In this document: positions 7,751-16,031 of the stretch, piece after piece
Layout of the letters: every line of letters begins with the position of its first letter
How positions within the stretch are numbered: the stretch's first letter is position 1
The notes under the pieces: model-generated
The model's database searches: none
What the model saw: only the letters and a program-made list of their open reading frames with translations
What the model was told of the DNA's origin: nothing
NCBI GenBank assembly: GCA_902796115.1
Contig: CADBNX010000146.1
Location: forward strand, 1-18,869
Source of the DNA: an uncultured Eubacteriales bacterium
GTDB taxonomy: Bacteria > Bacillota > Clostridia > Christensenellales > Aristaeellaceae
Reading direction: 5' to 3'
DNA: 18,869 nucleotides
Position numbers and translations under genes: made by a program

Positions 7751-9832
7751 ATGAAGGATATCTGCCGGTATGTGAACGTGTTTCAGGGCTGTGACGAAAT
7801 CGACCTGCCGAAACCGCAGGGAGTAGCCGCGGCATGGCGTTTTATCAAAGGACGCTGCGGCAGCAACACACCGGCGGCGGCACTTCCGTTCGGCCGGATC
7901 ACGGCCGGCTGTTACAGCGGGGGATACTCCTCCGGGTACGGCAGGCTGATGTACAATACGCACGGAGAAATCAGAAAGCTCTGGCAGCAGAATATGTTCC
8001 GCGGCATTTCGCATCTGCAGAACGAAGGCACGGGGGATATCGATACTTTTTATAATTACGCGGTCCTGTCGCCTTTTGACGGGGAACTGAAGAACGCCGC
8101 GGAAGCACGTCCTTTTTCGGAGGAACGCGCTGAGCCCGGCTACTATGCGTGCCGTGATTCCATGACAGGCGCCCTGTGCGAGGTGACCGTAACGCCCCGG
8201 GCGGCGCTGCACCGGGTCGGCTTTCCGTCGGGACACGGCTTCGTATCCGTCGATTTTTCCAATGACGGGCTGTATGACGACGGCGGGCATCTGCACTCCC
8301 CGGCCGGGGAAGCGCGTTTGACGCTCCTGACGGATGATACGGCTGCGGTCAGCTGTGTGCTGCATCAGCTGAACGTGTATTTCTGCGTGCGCGTGGAGGG
8401 CGCTGCAGGCCCGCTGCGCCTGTGGAAAGACGGACTGACGCGGAACGGGAAAGATATGAGTCTTGAGCCCGGACACCGTTTCGGGATCTGGTTTGAGTGC
8501 GGGCCGCAGGCGGGAGTGACGCTCGGCCTTTCTCCGAAGAGCGAAGCAATCGCGCGCCGCGATGCGCTGGAGAACCCTTATTCCTTTGACGAAGCCCGCT
8601 CCGCCGCGTATCACCGCTGGCAGGAGGCGCTCTCCCGCATCGAAGCAAGGTTTGACGGTGAACGGGACGCGGAAATATTCTATTCCAATCTGTATCATTC
8701 CCTCGTAAAGCCCTGCGACTTCAGCGGGGAGAGCTTTCTGTACGATCAGGAAGCCTTCGTGCTGGAATTTGCCACGATCTGGGATCAGTACAAGACGCTT
8801 ATGCCGCTTCTTTATACACTGTATCCGCAGATATCCGGCCGGATCGTGGAAACCATGCTGAATGTGGCGCAGGCCACCCATATCATGCCGCATACGCTGA
8901 TGATGTGCGGCGACTGGAAAAACATCAGCACCGCGCAGGCACGGATGCTTGCGGAGCACTCCGTTGTCGACGCGTTTTTCCGCGGTGTTCCCTTCGACCG
9001 TGAGCGTGCGCTTCGTCTGATGCTGGCGGATACATATGAGTACGGGCATTTTGACACCTATGCCGCGCAGTGGAGGGAAGCGAAGCACAAAGCGTTCCTG
9101 ATCGATATCACGGATGCCTGCGCCGCGTGCGCGCGGATGGCGGAGAGCATCGGGGATAAAGACGCGGCACAGCGTTTTGCAGAAACAGCCGCACTGTGGG
9201 TGAACGCGTTTGACGCGGAGAGCGGCCTTCTGCGCGAGGGAGAACGGTTTTATGAAGGCACCAGGTGGAACTACTCCTTCCGCCTGATGCACGATATGAC
9301 GACGCGCATGGCTTTTGCGGGCGGAAAAGCGGGATTCGCGGCGCTCGCGGACCGTTTCTTCGGATTCACGCATCCGGAGGATGATTCCGCGTGCTGTTTT
9401 GAAGGGTTCAACAACGAAACCGATATGGAATCCCCTTACGTTTATCACTTCTGCGACCGGCATGACAGGCTGAGCGAGATAATCGACGGGGCATTGACGT
9501 ATATGTTTGCCGCGGGACGCGGGGGAGTGCCCGGAAACAATGACACAGGCGGACTGTGTTCCTGCTATATCTGGAACGCGCTGGGCGTATTCCCGGTCAG
9601 CGGACAGGATCTGATGATCGTCGGTTCTCCGCGGGTGCGCGAAGCCCGGCTGAAGCTTGCAAACGGAGAATCGTTCGCCATCCGTAAAGAAGGGAACGGG
9701 ATCTATGTGGGAGAAGCATGGCTGAATGGAAACCGGATGGAAACACTGTCTTTTCCCGCGAGCCGGATGATGGAATGCGGAACGCTTCTGCTTCAGATGA
9801 CGGAGAGACCCGAGAACAGCCGCATGTGCTGA
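7751..9832 (+). CDS. Glycoside hydrolase family 92-like enzyme (exo-alpha-mannosidase family)
   Basis: This 693-aa protein has no signal peptide. GH92 enzymes are calcium-dependent inverting exo-alpha-mannosidases. Family landmarks seen are SNTPAAALPFG near the N-terminus, the acid region YEGTRWNYSF with Glu502, NNETDMESPYVYHF, and VPGNNDTGGLCSCYIWNALG followed by FPVSGQDLMIVGSP near the C-terminus. The usual GN(D/E)DxG signature is GNNDTG here, so the first acidic residue is Asn597 while Asp598 is kept. The protein is divergent and somewhat short for the family. The start ATG at 7751 follows GGGGAG (7738-7743), 14 bp after the phosphoesterase gene. Cytoplasmic location implies action on imported oligosaccharides. 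Membership is fairly secure; mannose specificity is family knowledge. Confidence 0.8.
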   Translation: MKDICRYVNVFQGCDEIDLPKPQGVAAAWRFIKGRCGSNTPAAALPFGRITAGCYSGGYSSGYGRLMYNTHGEIRKLWQQNMFRGISHLQNEGTGDIDTFYNYAVLSPFDGELKNAAEARPFSEERAEPGYYACRDSMTGALCEVTVTPRAALHRVGFPSGHGFVSVDFSNDGLYDDGGHLHSPAGEARLTLLTDDTAAVSCVLHQLNVYFCVRVEGAAGPLRLWKDGLTRNGKDMSLEPGHRFGIWFECGPQAGVTLGLSPKSEAIARRDALENPYSFDEARSAAYHRWQEALSRIEARFDGERDAEIFYSNLYHSLVKPCDFSGESFLYDQEAFVLEFATIWDQYKTLMPLLYTLYPQISGRIVETMLNVAQATHIMPHTLMMCGDWKNISTAQARMLAEHSVVDAFFRGVPFDRERALRLMLADTYEYGHFDTYAAQWREAKHKAFLIDITDACAACARMAESIGDKDAAQRFAETAALWVNAFDAESGLLREGERFYEGTRWNYSFRLMHDMTTRMAFAGGKAGFAALADRFFGFTHPEDDSACCFEGFNNETDMESPYVYHFCDRHDRLSEIIDGALTYMFAAGRGGVPGNNDTGGLCSCYIWNALGVFPVSGQDLMIVGSPRVREARLKLANGESFAIRKEGNGIYVGEAWLNGNRMETLSFPASRMMECGTLLLQMTERPENSRMC

Positions 9833-9835
9833 AAC

Positions 9836-9864
9836 TTGCCTAACCGAAGACTTTCCTGTATAAT
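9836..9864 (+). promoter_or_regulatory. Promoter of the AraC regulator gene
   Basis: TTGCCT (9836-9841), a 17-bp spacer and TATAAT (9859-9864) begin 3 bp after the GH92 stop codon. The predicted start near 9871 leaves a leader of only about 25 nt before the GTG, so the regulator can be made independently of the uptake operon. Confidence 0.75.
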
Positions 9865-9896
9865 AGCGCTATCAATTGCGGCGGAGGGAAGCCATT

Positions 9897-12152
9897 GTGA
9901 GCGGCAGGAAAGGCGTCAATCTTGTCAGCGTATGGATCATTGTGATTTTTACCGTAATAGCGGTGACGCTCGTCACCATCCTGATGCTGGTTCACACTTC
10001 CATCATGAATCAGGAACTGCGCTATACGCTTCGGGAACAGATCACGGTCCTTTCCGATAACGCGGATCTGCAGGTGATGGAGCCGATCCGTTCGGAGCCG
10101 GCCAGGAGACTGACCGCGAAGAACGGGTTTATCGAGCTTGTACAGATCCTGTGCCAGTCCGATACGGCGGACAGCACCGCCATCCGCACCCTGGCGGGAT
10201 TGTGCGCGGAAGTGAACGCGGCCATTTCCCAGACCAACCGGCTGGATATTTATTTTCCGGAAAGCCGGATGACGGTCGGCTCGGAAGGAGTTCGTTTTCT
10301 GGATGACAAAAAATATACGGTGCAGGCAAGCAATTACGCTTTCCTGAAGGGGATTGATCCGGATGAATCCGGCTGGAGCCGGCATCTCTTTTCGGAAAAC
10401 GGTGAAAGTATCCCTTATATCGTATATGTGCGTCCCTGTCCCGGCATATTTCCGATCGACCGGAATCCCCTGATCGTTTCCAGCGTACAGGAAGAAAAGT
10501 TTCACACCCTGCTTCAGAAATCGCTGCGCATCCTGAATGAGAATGACCGGATTTTCCTTACGGATTTCAGCGGTGTCGTATGGAGCTCGGTCGAGCCTGC
10601 GTTTATCGGAACACAGCTGCCCTTGGCGGAGTCGTCCCTTCAGGCGGTATCCCTGCAAAACGGCGAGCAGGTGCTGCTCGCGGAGAGCGGCGATGCCACC
10701 GGAAGCTTCAATTATGTGCTGACGCACCCCGAAAAAGGCTGGATGCACCGGGACGACAGCACGGTTTCCTTGTGGGTCATCGTGTGCGTAAGCCTGCTGT
10801 GCCTGGGAATGGTGTTTGTGCTCCGAGTGCTTCTGACCAACTATTCCCGGCCGATGCGCCGCCTGATGCATCGTTTTGCGATCCCGGAAGCGGAAAACGG
10901 AAGCCGTCTGATTTCATCCCCGAGCGAGCACTTCAATCAGATAGAAAACGCTTTGCAGAACATGACCCGCGATCAGGAGGAAAAGGAGCGCTTTCTTGCC
11001 AGAAACCGCCCGGCACTGCGGGAAGCGTGGCTCAATTGCCTGGTCAGCGGGGAAGCGAGCTATACCGCGCCGATGCCGCAGCTGGAACTGTCTTTTTCCC
11101 ATCCGTATTTTCAGACTGTGGTTCTCTCTTCCTATCCGACAGAAGAACAGGAGCGTGTGATCCTTTCCGTTTTTCCGTCCGGAAGCTTTACGGCGGCAGC
11201 TTTTGACAGCCGGGAAAAAGAACGGGTGTATCTGTTCAACCACGGCCAGGATGAGAAAACCGTTCCGGAGCTTCTTCGGAAAGCAAACAGGATTCTGGAA
11301 GAAACAGACAAAAGTCTGATCTTTGGGGTGGGCATCCTGGCCGTAACGGCGGATATGATCCCGGCGAGTTTTCGCTGCGCCCGTATGGCGCTCTCCTCCC
11401 GGTATTTTGACGGCAGCAGCACGGTGTGCGTATTTGATCCGGGCGCGTCCCATGTCAAAAGCGAGACCGCGCTTCCGCAGCTGATCGCGGAACTGCAGAA
11501 TATGGCGGATATGATTCAGAACCGTTCGGTGGAGGAGAGTGACAAAGCCATCGACGAACTGGTGCTGCAGCTGACGGAAAGCGTGCCTTCGCTCAGCTAC
11601 ATGCGAAGCATCATGCTGCTTGCCGCGTCTTTTCTGTGCAAATCCGCCTATGATATGAAAAGCGAACCTGAGGAAGTATACGGGAATGATCTGATGAATG
11701 ACTACTATCACATTGACAGCATCAATGAGTTTTCAGACCGGTTAAAGCGGGACACGCACGCGCTGAGCGCTTTTCTTTCGCGGGAAAGCAGCGAAAGAAA
11801 CCGCACTGTGGTGGAATATGCCATTCACTATATCCGCAGTGTGAACCCATCGGAACTGTCCCTTCAGTCCATAGCGGACGCGCTGAGCATCAGCACGGGC
11901 CATCTGAGCCGCATGTTCCACCAGGAAACCGGAAAAAGGCTGGTGGATTTTCTCCAGGAAGCGCGGATGCAGCATGCCGCCCGACTGCTCGAAGAGGGGA
12001 AAATGACCAACGAACAGATCTGTGATTTTGTCGGCTACAGCCGGCCGCAGTATTTTTCGGCAAAGTTCAAGGAGTACTACGGACTGACCCCCAATGAATA
12101 CCGCCGCAAACGCATGTACGAACGCGGGCATGCAGCGGCTGAAAATGAATGA
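9897..12152 (+). CDS. Transmembrane AraC-family transcriptional regulator
   Basis: This 751-aa one-component regulator runs from a GTG start. The order is a membrane segment (about 9-32), an extracellular sensor region (about 35-288), a second membrane segment (about 290-313), a cytoplasmic linker (about 315-630), and a C-terminal AraC DNA-binding domain (about 635-742). The last has two helix-turn-helices: SLQSIADALSISTGHLSRMF and EQICDFVGYSRPQYFSAKF followed by GLTPNEYR. The GTG at 9897 is chosen because GGAGGG (9883-9888) lies 8 bp upstream; an in-frame TTG at 9876 would overlap that site. Regulators of this plan commonly sit next to LplB/YtcP transporters in Clostridia and are thought to sense sugar outside the cell. 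It probably activates the uptake operon and perhaps the GH31 and GH39 units. Confidence 0.88.
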   Translation: MSGRKGVNLVSVWIIVIFTVIAVTLVTILMLVHTSIMNQELRYTLREQITVLSDNADLQVMEPIRSEPARRLTAKNGFIELVQILCQSDTADSTAIRTLAGLCAEVNAAISQTNRLDIYFPESRMTVGSEGVRFLDDKKYTVQASNYAFLKGIDPDESGWSRHLFSENGESIPYIVYVRPCPGIFPIDRNPLIVSSVQEEKFHTLLQKSLRILNENDRIFLTDFSGVVWSSVEPAFIGTQLPLAESSLQAVSLQNGEQVLLAESGDATGSFNYVLTHPEKGWMHRDDSTVSLWVIVCVSLLCLGMVFVLRVLLTNYSRPMRRLMHRFAIPEAENGSRLISSPSEHFNQIENALQNMTRDQEEKERFLARNRPALREAWLNCLVSGEASYTAPMPQLELSFSHPYFQTVVLSSYPTEEQERVILSVFPSGSFTAAAFDSREKERVYLFNHGQDEKTVPELLRKANRILEETDKSLIFGVGILAVTADMIPASFRCARMALSSRYFDGSSTVCVFDPGASHVKSETALPQLIAELQNMADMIQNRSVEESDKAIDELVLQLTESVPSLSYMRSIMLLAASFLCKSAYDMKSEPEEVYGNDLMNDYYHIDSINEFSDRLKRDTHALSAFLSRESSERNRTVVEYAIHYIRSVNPSELSLQSIADALSISTGHLSRMFHQETGKRLVDFLQEARMQHAARLLEEGKMTNEQICDFVGYSRPQYFSAKFKEYYGLTPNEYRRKRMYERGHAAAENE

Positions 12153-12170
12153 AACCGAGGTTTATGCGGT

Positions 12171-12758
12171 ATGGATGATCGGATGAAAAAGCAGCTTGAT
12201 TTCGCGCTTGAGATCGATCGTGAAAAGAACGTTTTCCGCCAGACCCATCTGTCCGGACACGGCCGCAGGGAAAACGACGCGGAGCATGCGTGGCATATGG
12301 CTGTTATGGCCTATCTTCTGCGTGAATACGCCAACGAAAATGTGGATATTGCCAAGGTCATGATCATGAGCCTGATCCACGATATCGTTGAAATCGATGC
12401 CGGCGATACGTACGCTTACGATGCGGAAGGCCTGAAAACCCAGAAAGCGCGGGAAGACGCGGCCAAGGAAAGGATCTTTTCTCTGCTCCCGGAAGACCAG
12501 AGAAGAGAAATGACCGCCCTGTTTGACGAATTTGAGACATGCCGGACGCCGGAATCGAGATTTGCCCATGCGATGGACAATCTGCAGCCCCTGATCCTGA
12601 ACAGCAGCAACGGCGGCGGCGACTGGAAAGAGCACGGGGTTTCGGCAGAACAGGTTTATGCACGCCAGTCAAAAACGCGTCTGGGTTCCGAAAAGCTGTT
12701 CGAGGTATCGGATGAAATCATCCGGGAGAATATCCGGAAAGGGAATCTGCCTGCGTAA
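12171..12758 (+). CDS. HD-domain phosphohydrolase, YfbR/HDDC2-like
   Basis: This 195-aa protein has HD metal-site residues His39 (NDAEHAWH), His70-Asp71 (SLIHDIVEID), Glu74, Asp79 and a later Asp in AMDNLQPLI. This pattern matches HDDC2/YfbR-type proteins, several of which are 5'-deoxynucleotidases acting on deoxynucleoside monophosphates. Length is normal for the family. The start at 12171 follows ACCGAGG (12154-12160) and lies 18 bp after the AraC gene, so the two are probably co-transcribed. A metabolic link to sugar use is not evident, and it may simply be a housekeeping enzyme. Confidence 0.85.
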   Translation: MDDRMKKQLDFALEIDREKNVFRQTHLSGHGRRENDAEHAWHMAVMAYLLREYANENVDIAKVMIMSLIHDIVEIDAGDTYAYDAEGLKTQKAREDAAKERIFSLLPEDQRREMTALFDEFETCRTPESRFAHAMDNLQPLILNSSNGGGDWKEHGVSAEQVYARQSKTRLGSEKLFEVSDEIIRENIRKGNLPA

Positions 12759-12823
12759 ACGCCGGGATGACTGCTGCCGTATGTGCCATGCGCTCACAGA
12801 TCCCTGTTTTTCCGTAAACGATT

Positions 12824-12841
12824 GCTCTGCCGGTGCGGAGC
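12824..12841. promoter_or_regulatory. Inverted repeat just upstream of the GH39 promoter
   Basis: GCTCTGC-CGGT-GCGGAGC (7-bp arms, one G-T) ends 7 bp before the -35 box and has no T tail. It could be an operator, or a weak 3' hairpin for the upstream HD gene; the sequence alone does not decide. Confidence 0.35.
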
Positions 12842-12848
12842 CGCCTGA

Positions 12849-12877
12849 TTGACAGGGCTTTGCGGTTCGGTTATAAT
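12849..12877 (+). promoter_or_regulatory. Perfect consensus promoter of the GH39/kinase unit
   Basis: TTGACA (12849-12854), a 17-bp spacer and TATAAT (12872-12877) are present. The predicted start near 12884 gives a short leader carrying GGGGAAGGAG. A fully consensus promoter suggests strong basal transcription unless repressed. Confidence 0.85.
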
Positions 12878-12904
12878 GCAAGTTGGGGAAGGAGCGGAAC
12901 CGGC

Positions 12905-14233
12905 ATGAAGAAGATTATGGTTACCTCCGCGGAGAAACTGGGACCGATCAGGGATCTGCACGGTGTGGGCGGCGGTCCGGTCACGAATCATTTTGTGTAC
13001 GACGCGACGGAAGACTTCCGCGCGGCAGGCATTCCGTACTGCCGCACCCATGATATCGAGTATCCGTTCGGGTCGGGTGAATTTGTGGATATCCACTGCA
13101 TTTTCAGGGATTTTGAGAAGGATGAAAACGATCCCGCAAGCTACAGTTTTACCTTTACGGATGAATACCTGAAAGCGATCGTGAACGCGGGGGCGAAGCC
13201 TTTTTACCGGCTTGGCGCAACCATCGAGCATCAGCCTATCAAACTGTATATCCATCCTCCGAAGGATTTTGCGAAGTGGGGCAGGATCTGCTCCCGCATC
13301 ATTGCCCATTATAACGACGGATGGGCAAACGGCTTTCATATGGGAATCGAATACTGGGAGCTGTGGAACGAGCCGGATATCGCTGCCTGCTGGACGGGGA
13401 CACCGGAACAGTTCATCGGGCTGTACGCCGCGGCTGCGCCGATCATCAAAAAGGAGCATCCTGAGGTAAAGGTTGGCGGCTGCGCGTTTTCGACACCCGT
13501 GAGCGCGCTGACGGAACAGTGGCTTTCCGCTGTGCGCGACCGGGGACTGCCGATGGATTTCTTTTCCTGGCATCAGTATTTCAATGATCCGCATCGCCTG
13601 AAAGCACTTTCCGGACAGACGGACGCGCTGCTCGAAAAATACGGGTTCGGGGATACGGAGAGCATATTCGACGAGTGGAATTATGTGTGTGAATGGCGCA
13701 GGAACCTGCAGCGCTGCTATGACCTGCACACCACGGCGTTTGAATGCGCCTTCATGGCGGCTGCCCTTTCCGAACTGCAGGACACACGCGTTTCGAAAGC
13801 AATGTATTATGACGTGCAATTGGGGTTCGCGGCTTCCTGGAACGGTGTATTCCGGCCCGCTCCGGAAGAATCGCATGCCGCCGCGCGCCGTCCGGAGCGC
13901 AGACCCGGCTATTATGCGCTGTATTACTGGAACGAACTGAAAAAACTGGGAACGCAGGTGCGGGCAGAAACGGATGATCCGGATCTGTATGTGACCGCAG
14001 CTGTCGGAACGAACGGACAGGCGGCAGTGCTGGTTTCATATTATAACGATGACGCGCGCTGGAATCAGGCTCCGCCGCCCGCGGCGGAGATCCGTCTGCA
14101 GATGTCCGGGAACCCGGCCTGCACAGCATATATCGTGGAAGGGGACCGTATCAATGAACCCGTGATGCTCCGGGACGGGATCCTGCGCCTTGAGGGCAAC
14201 AGCTGCGCGCTGATCCGTACCGCTGCGGAGTGA
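12905..14233 (+). CDS. Glycoside hydrolase family 39-like (beta-xylosidase type, clan GH-A)
   Basis: This 442-aa protein has no signal peptide. It shows the clan GH-A pair: acid/base Glu156 in YWELWNEPD and nucleophile Glu257 in SIFDEWNY, plus FFSWHQYFND between them. The N-terminal barrel start (HGVGGGPV, then CRTHD) matches GH39 enzymes, known mainly as beta-xylosidases and alpha-L-iduronidases. A small beta-rich C-terminal part follows the barrel. The frame is open from 12833, but that start lies upstream of the -35 box; the ATG at 12905, 10 bp after GGGGAAGGAG (12885-12894), is preferred. The substrate within GH39 cannot be fixed. It heads a unit with the hybrid kinase 85 bp downstream. 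Confidence 0.82.
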   Translation: MKKIMVTSAEKLGPIRDLHGVGGGPVTNHFVYDATEDFRAAGIPYCRTHDIEYPFGSGEFVDIHCIFRDFEKDENDPASYSFTFTDEYLKAIVNAGAKPFYRLGATIEHQPIKLYIHPPKDFAKWGRICSRIIAHYNDGWANGFHMGIEYWELWNEPDIAACWTGTPEQFIGLYAAAAPIIKKEHPEVKVGGCAFSTPVSALTEQWLSAVRDRGLPMDFFSWHQYFNDPHRLKALSGQTDALLEKYGFGDTESIFDEWNYVCEWRRNLQRCYDLHTTAFECAFMAAALSELQDTRVSKAMYYDVQLGFAASWNGVFRPAPEESHAAARRPERRPGYYALYYWNELKKLGTQVRAETDDPDLYVTAAVGTNGQAAVLVSYYNDDARWNQAPPPAAEIRLQMSGNPACTAYIVEGDRINEPVMLRDGILRLEGNSCALIRTAAE

Positions 14234-14245
14234 AGACGCGCAGGC

Positions 14246-14264
14246 GCGGGAAACGGTTTTCCGC
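14246..14264 (+). other. Small hairpin between GH39 and kinase genes
   Basis: GCGGGAAA-CGG-TTTTCCGC can fold into an 8-bp stem (one G-U) just after the GH39 stop. No T run follows and no promoter is visible before the kinase gene, so read-through is expected; it may tune expression of the downstream genes. Confidence 0.35.
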
Positions 14265-14318
14265 TGTGTGACAGGCCCTGAACGGAGTGTCAGAGGGAAG
14301 GGGAGGAAAGCAACCGGC

Positions 14319-16031
14319 ATGAAAGAGGAATATGCGATAGAGCGTGCGGAAGGGATCCTGTATCAGACAGCCGGTTTCCGACGTGAAAACGTGACGGAAA
14401 CCGTTCCGCTGTCGGGGAACGCGAAGCTGCTTGTCTGCGGGAGGGAAAGGGAAGAACTGCTCAGACGGCTGAAGGACGCGCAGGAAGCGGCAGCCGCGAA
14501 GGAGACCTTCCTGAGCAATATGTCTCATGACATCCGGACGCCGATGAATGCGATCCTCGGCCTGGCTTCGCTGGCCAGACGGTATATAGATGAGCCTGCG
14601 CGGGTGGCGGATGCGCTGGGAAAGATCGAAACAGCGGGCGGACATCTGCTGGATCTGATCAATGACGTGCTGGATATGTCGCGCATCAATTCCGGACGGA
14701 TGCAGCTTACACTGGAGCCTTTTTCCCTGAATGACCTGATCCATGACACCCTGATTCTTCTCCGCCCGCAGGCAGAGAAGAAGGGACAGCGGCTATCCCT
14801 CGAAACGGAAAATATTGTATATGAGCGCCTCAGCGGCGACCTGCTGCGCCTGAAGCAGATTTATGTCAACATCATCAGCAACGCCGTCAAGTATACCGGG
14901 GAAGGCGGAAACATCAGCGTCCGTATTACGGAAGAAGCGGACGCGGGAGAGGACCGCGTGCGGCTGGTTTTTGTGTGCCGGGACAACGGTATCGGGATGG
15001 ACAGGGATTTCCTCGCGCGGGTTTTTGAACCGTTTGAGCGGGTGCATTCCTCGACGGTTTCCCGGATCGAAGGAACGGGGCTTGGGATGAGCATCGTCCG
15101 GAAACTGACCGAAGCGATGGGCGGTACGGTTTCGGTGACTTCCGAACCGGGCCTTGGTACGGAGGTGACGATTGCCGTACCGCTGGAAGCACTGCGGCAA
15201 ACGGGGCCGGATGAAACACTGCGCGGAAAGCGTTTTCTGCTTCTGGAAGCGGATGGGAGTCTTGTCAGCCTGTACCGGGATTATCTGAAGGAAGTCGGCG
15301 CGGAATGCCATGTGACGGGGAGCGCTGCGGAGACACTGGACGCCTTGACAGACGCGGAATTTCAGTCGAAACCTTTTGACGCGTTCATCATCGGGAGCCG
15401 GTGCCGCACCGGTGAGGAGAAGCTGGATATTGCCGCCTATCTGCACAGAACGCTGCCGGATACGCCGATGCTGCTGTGCAGTGATGACAACTGGGAGGAT
15501 ATCTCATACCGCGCCGAGCAGTGCGGGATCGGCGGCTTCATTCCGCTGCCACTGTTCCGCATTCCGCTCTGGGCCGGGCTTTCCGGCGCGCTGCAGGATA
15601 CGGCAGGCAGGGACAGTGCGCCTGCCGTACCGGATCTTTCGGGGATGCGCATTCTGCTTGTGGAAGACAACCTGATCAACCTGGAGATCGCACGGGAGAT
15701 TCTGAGCATGACACGGGCGGAAATCGATACGGCGGAGAACGGGAAGGAAGCGGTGGAGCGTTTCCTGGCTGCCGGGCCGGGGACATATGCCATCATTCTG
15801 ATGGATGTACAGATGCCGGAGATGGACGGTTATGAGGCAACGCGCCGCATCAGGACTTCAGGCAGGCCGGACGCGGCGAAGGTGCCCGTCTGGGCGATGA
15901 CCGCGAATACCTTTGCGGAAGATATCCTGAAGGCGAAGGAAGCCGGGATGAACGGGCATATCGCCAAACCCATCGATATCGGCGCGCTGATGCAGGCACT
16001 GCGCGGCCTGCAGCAGAGAAGGAGTTTTTGA
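14319..16031 (+). CDS. Soluble hybrid histidine kinase with pseudo-receiver and receiver domains
   Basis: This 570-aa protein has no membrane segment and only about 45 residues before a short helix that leads into the kinase core. The phospho-accepting His70 is in NMSHDIRTPMN. The ATPase domain (about 175-290) has NIISNAVKYT, DNGIGM and GTGLGMSIV. A first receiver (about 304-420) lacks the phosphate-accepting Asp: the position reads FDAFIIGSR with Gly359. A second receiver (from about 443) is intact, with VEDN, Asp496 in ILMDVQMPEMDGYEATR, MTANTF and the Lys in HIAKP. There is no output domain, so phosphate should pass to another protein or the receiver should act by contact. The ATG at 14319 is preferred over the open upstream frame because of GGAGGAAAG just before it. 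The downstream gene starts inside its stop codon, so the two proteins are probably partners. Confidence 0.9.
   Translation: MKEEYAIERAEGILYQTAGFRRENVTETVPLSGNAKLLVCGREREELLRRLKDAQEAAAAKETFLSNMSHDIRTPMNAILGLASLARRYIDEPARVADALGKIETAGGHLLDLINDVLDMSRINSGRMQLTLEPFSLNDLIHDTLILLRPQAEKKGQRLSLETENIVYERLSGDLLRLKQIYVNIISNAVKYTGEGGNISVRITEEADAGEDRVRLVFVCRDNGIGMDRDFLARVFEPFERVHSSTVSRIEGTGLGMSIVRKLTEAMGGTVSVTSEPGLGTEVTIAVPLEALRQTGPDETLRGKRFLLLEADGSLVSLYRDYLKEVGAECHVTGSAAETLDALTDAEFQSKPFDAFIIGSRCRTGEEKLDIAAYLHRTLPDTPMLLCSDDNWEDISYRAEQCGIGGFIPLPLFRIPLWAGLSGALQDTAGRDSAPAVPDLSGMRILLVEDNLINLEIAREILSMTRAEIDTAENGKEAVERFLAAGPGTYAIILMDVQMPEMDGYEATRRIRTSGRPDAAKVPVWAMTANTFAEDILKAKEAGMNGHIAKPIDIGALMQALRGLQQRRSF

Noticed and set aside
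7607..9463. 618-codon minus-strand open frame opposite the GH92 gene
   Set aside because: Arg/His-rich translation without motifs; the plus-strand frame carries GH92 landmarks.
12414..12610. Small minus-strand open frames opposite the HD-domain gene
   Set aside because: The plus-strand gene has a full HD metal-site pattern; the antisense frames show no motif or ribosome site.
12833..12904. Earlier ATG start for the GH39 gene
   Set aside because: It lies upstream of the -35 box of the consensus promoter, so the transcript would not include it; the ATG at 12905 has a good ribosome site.
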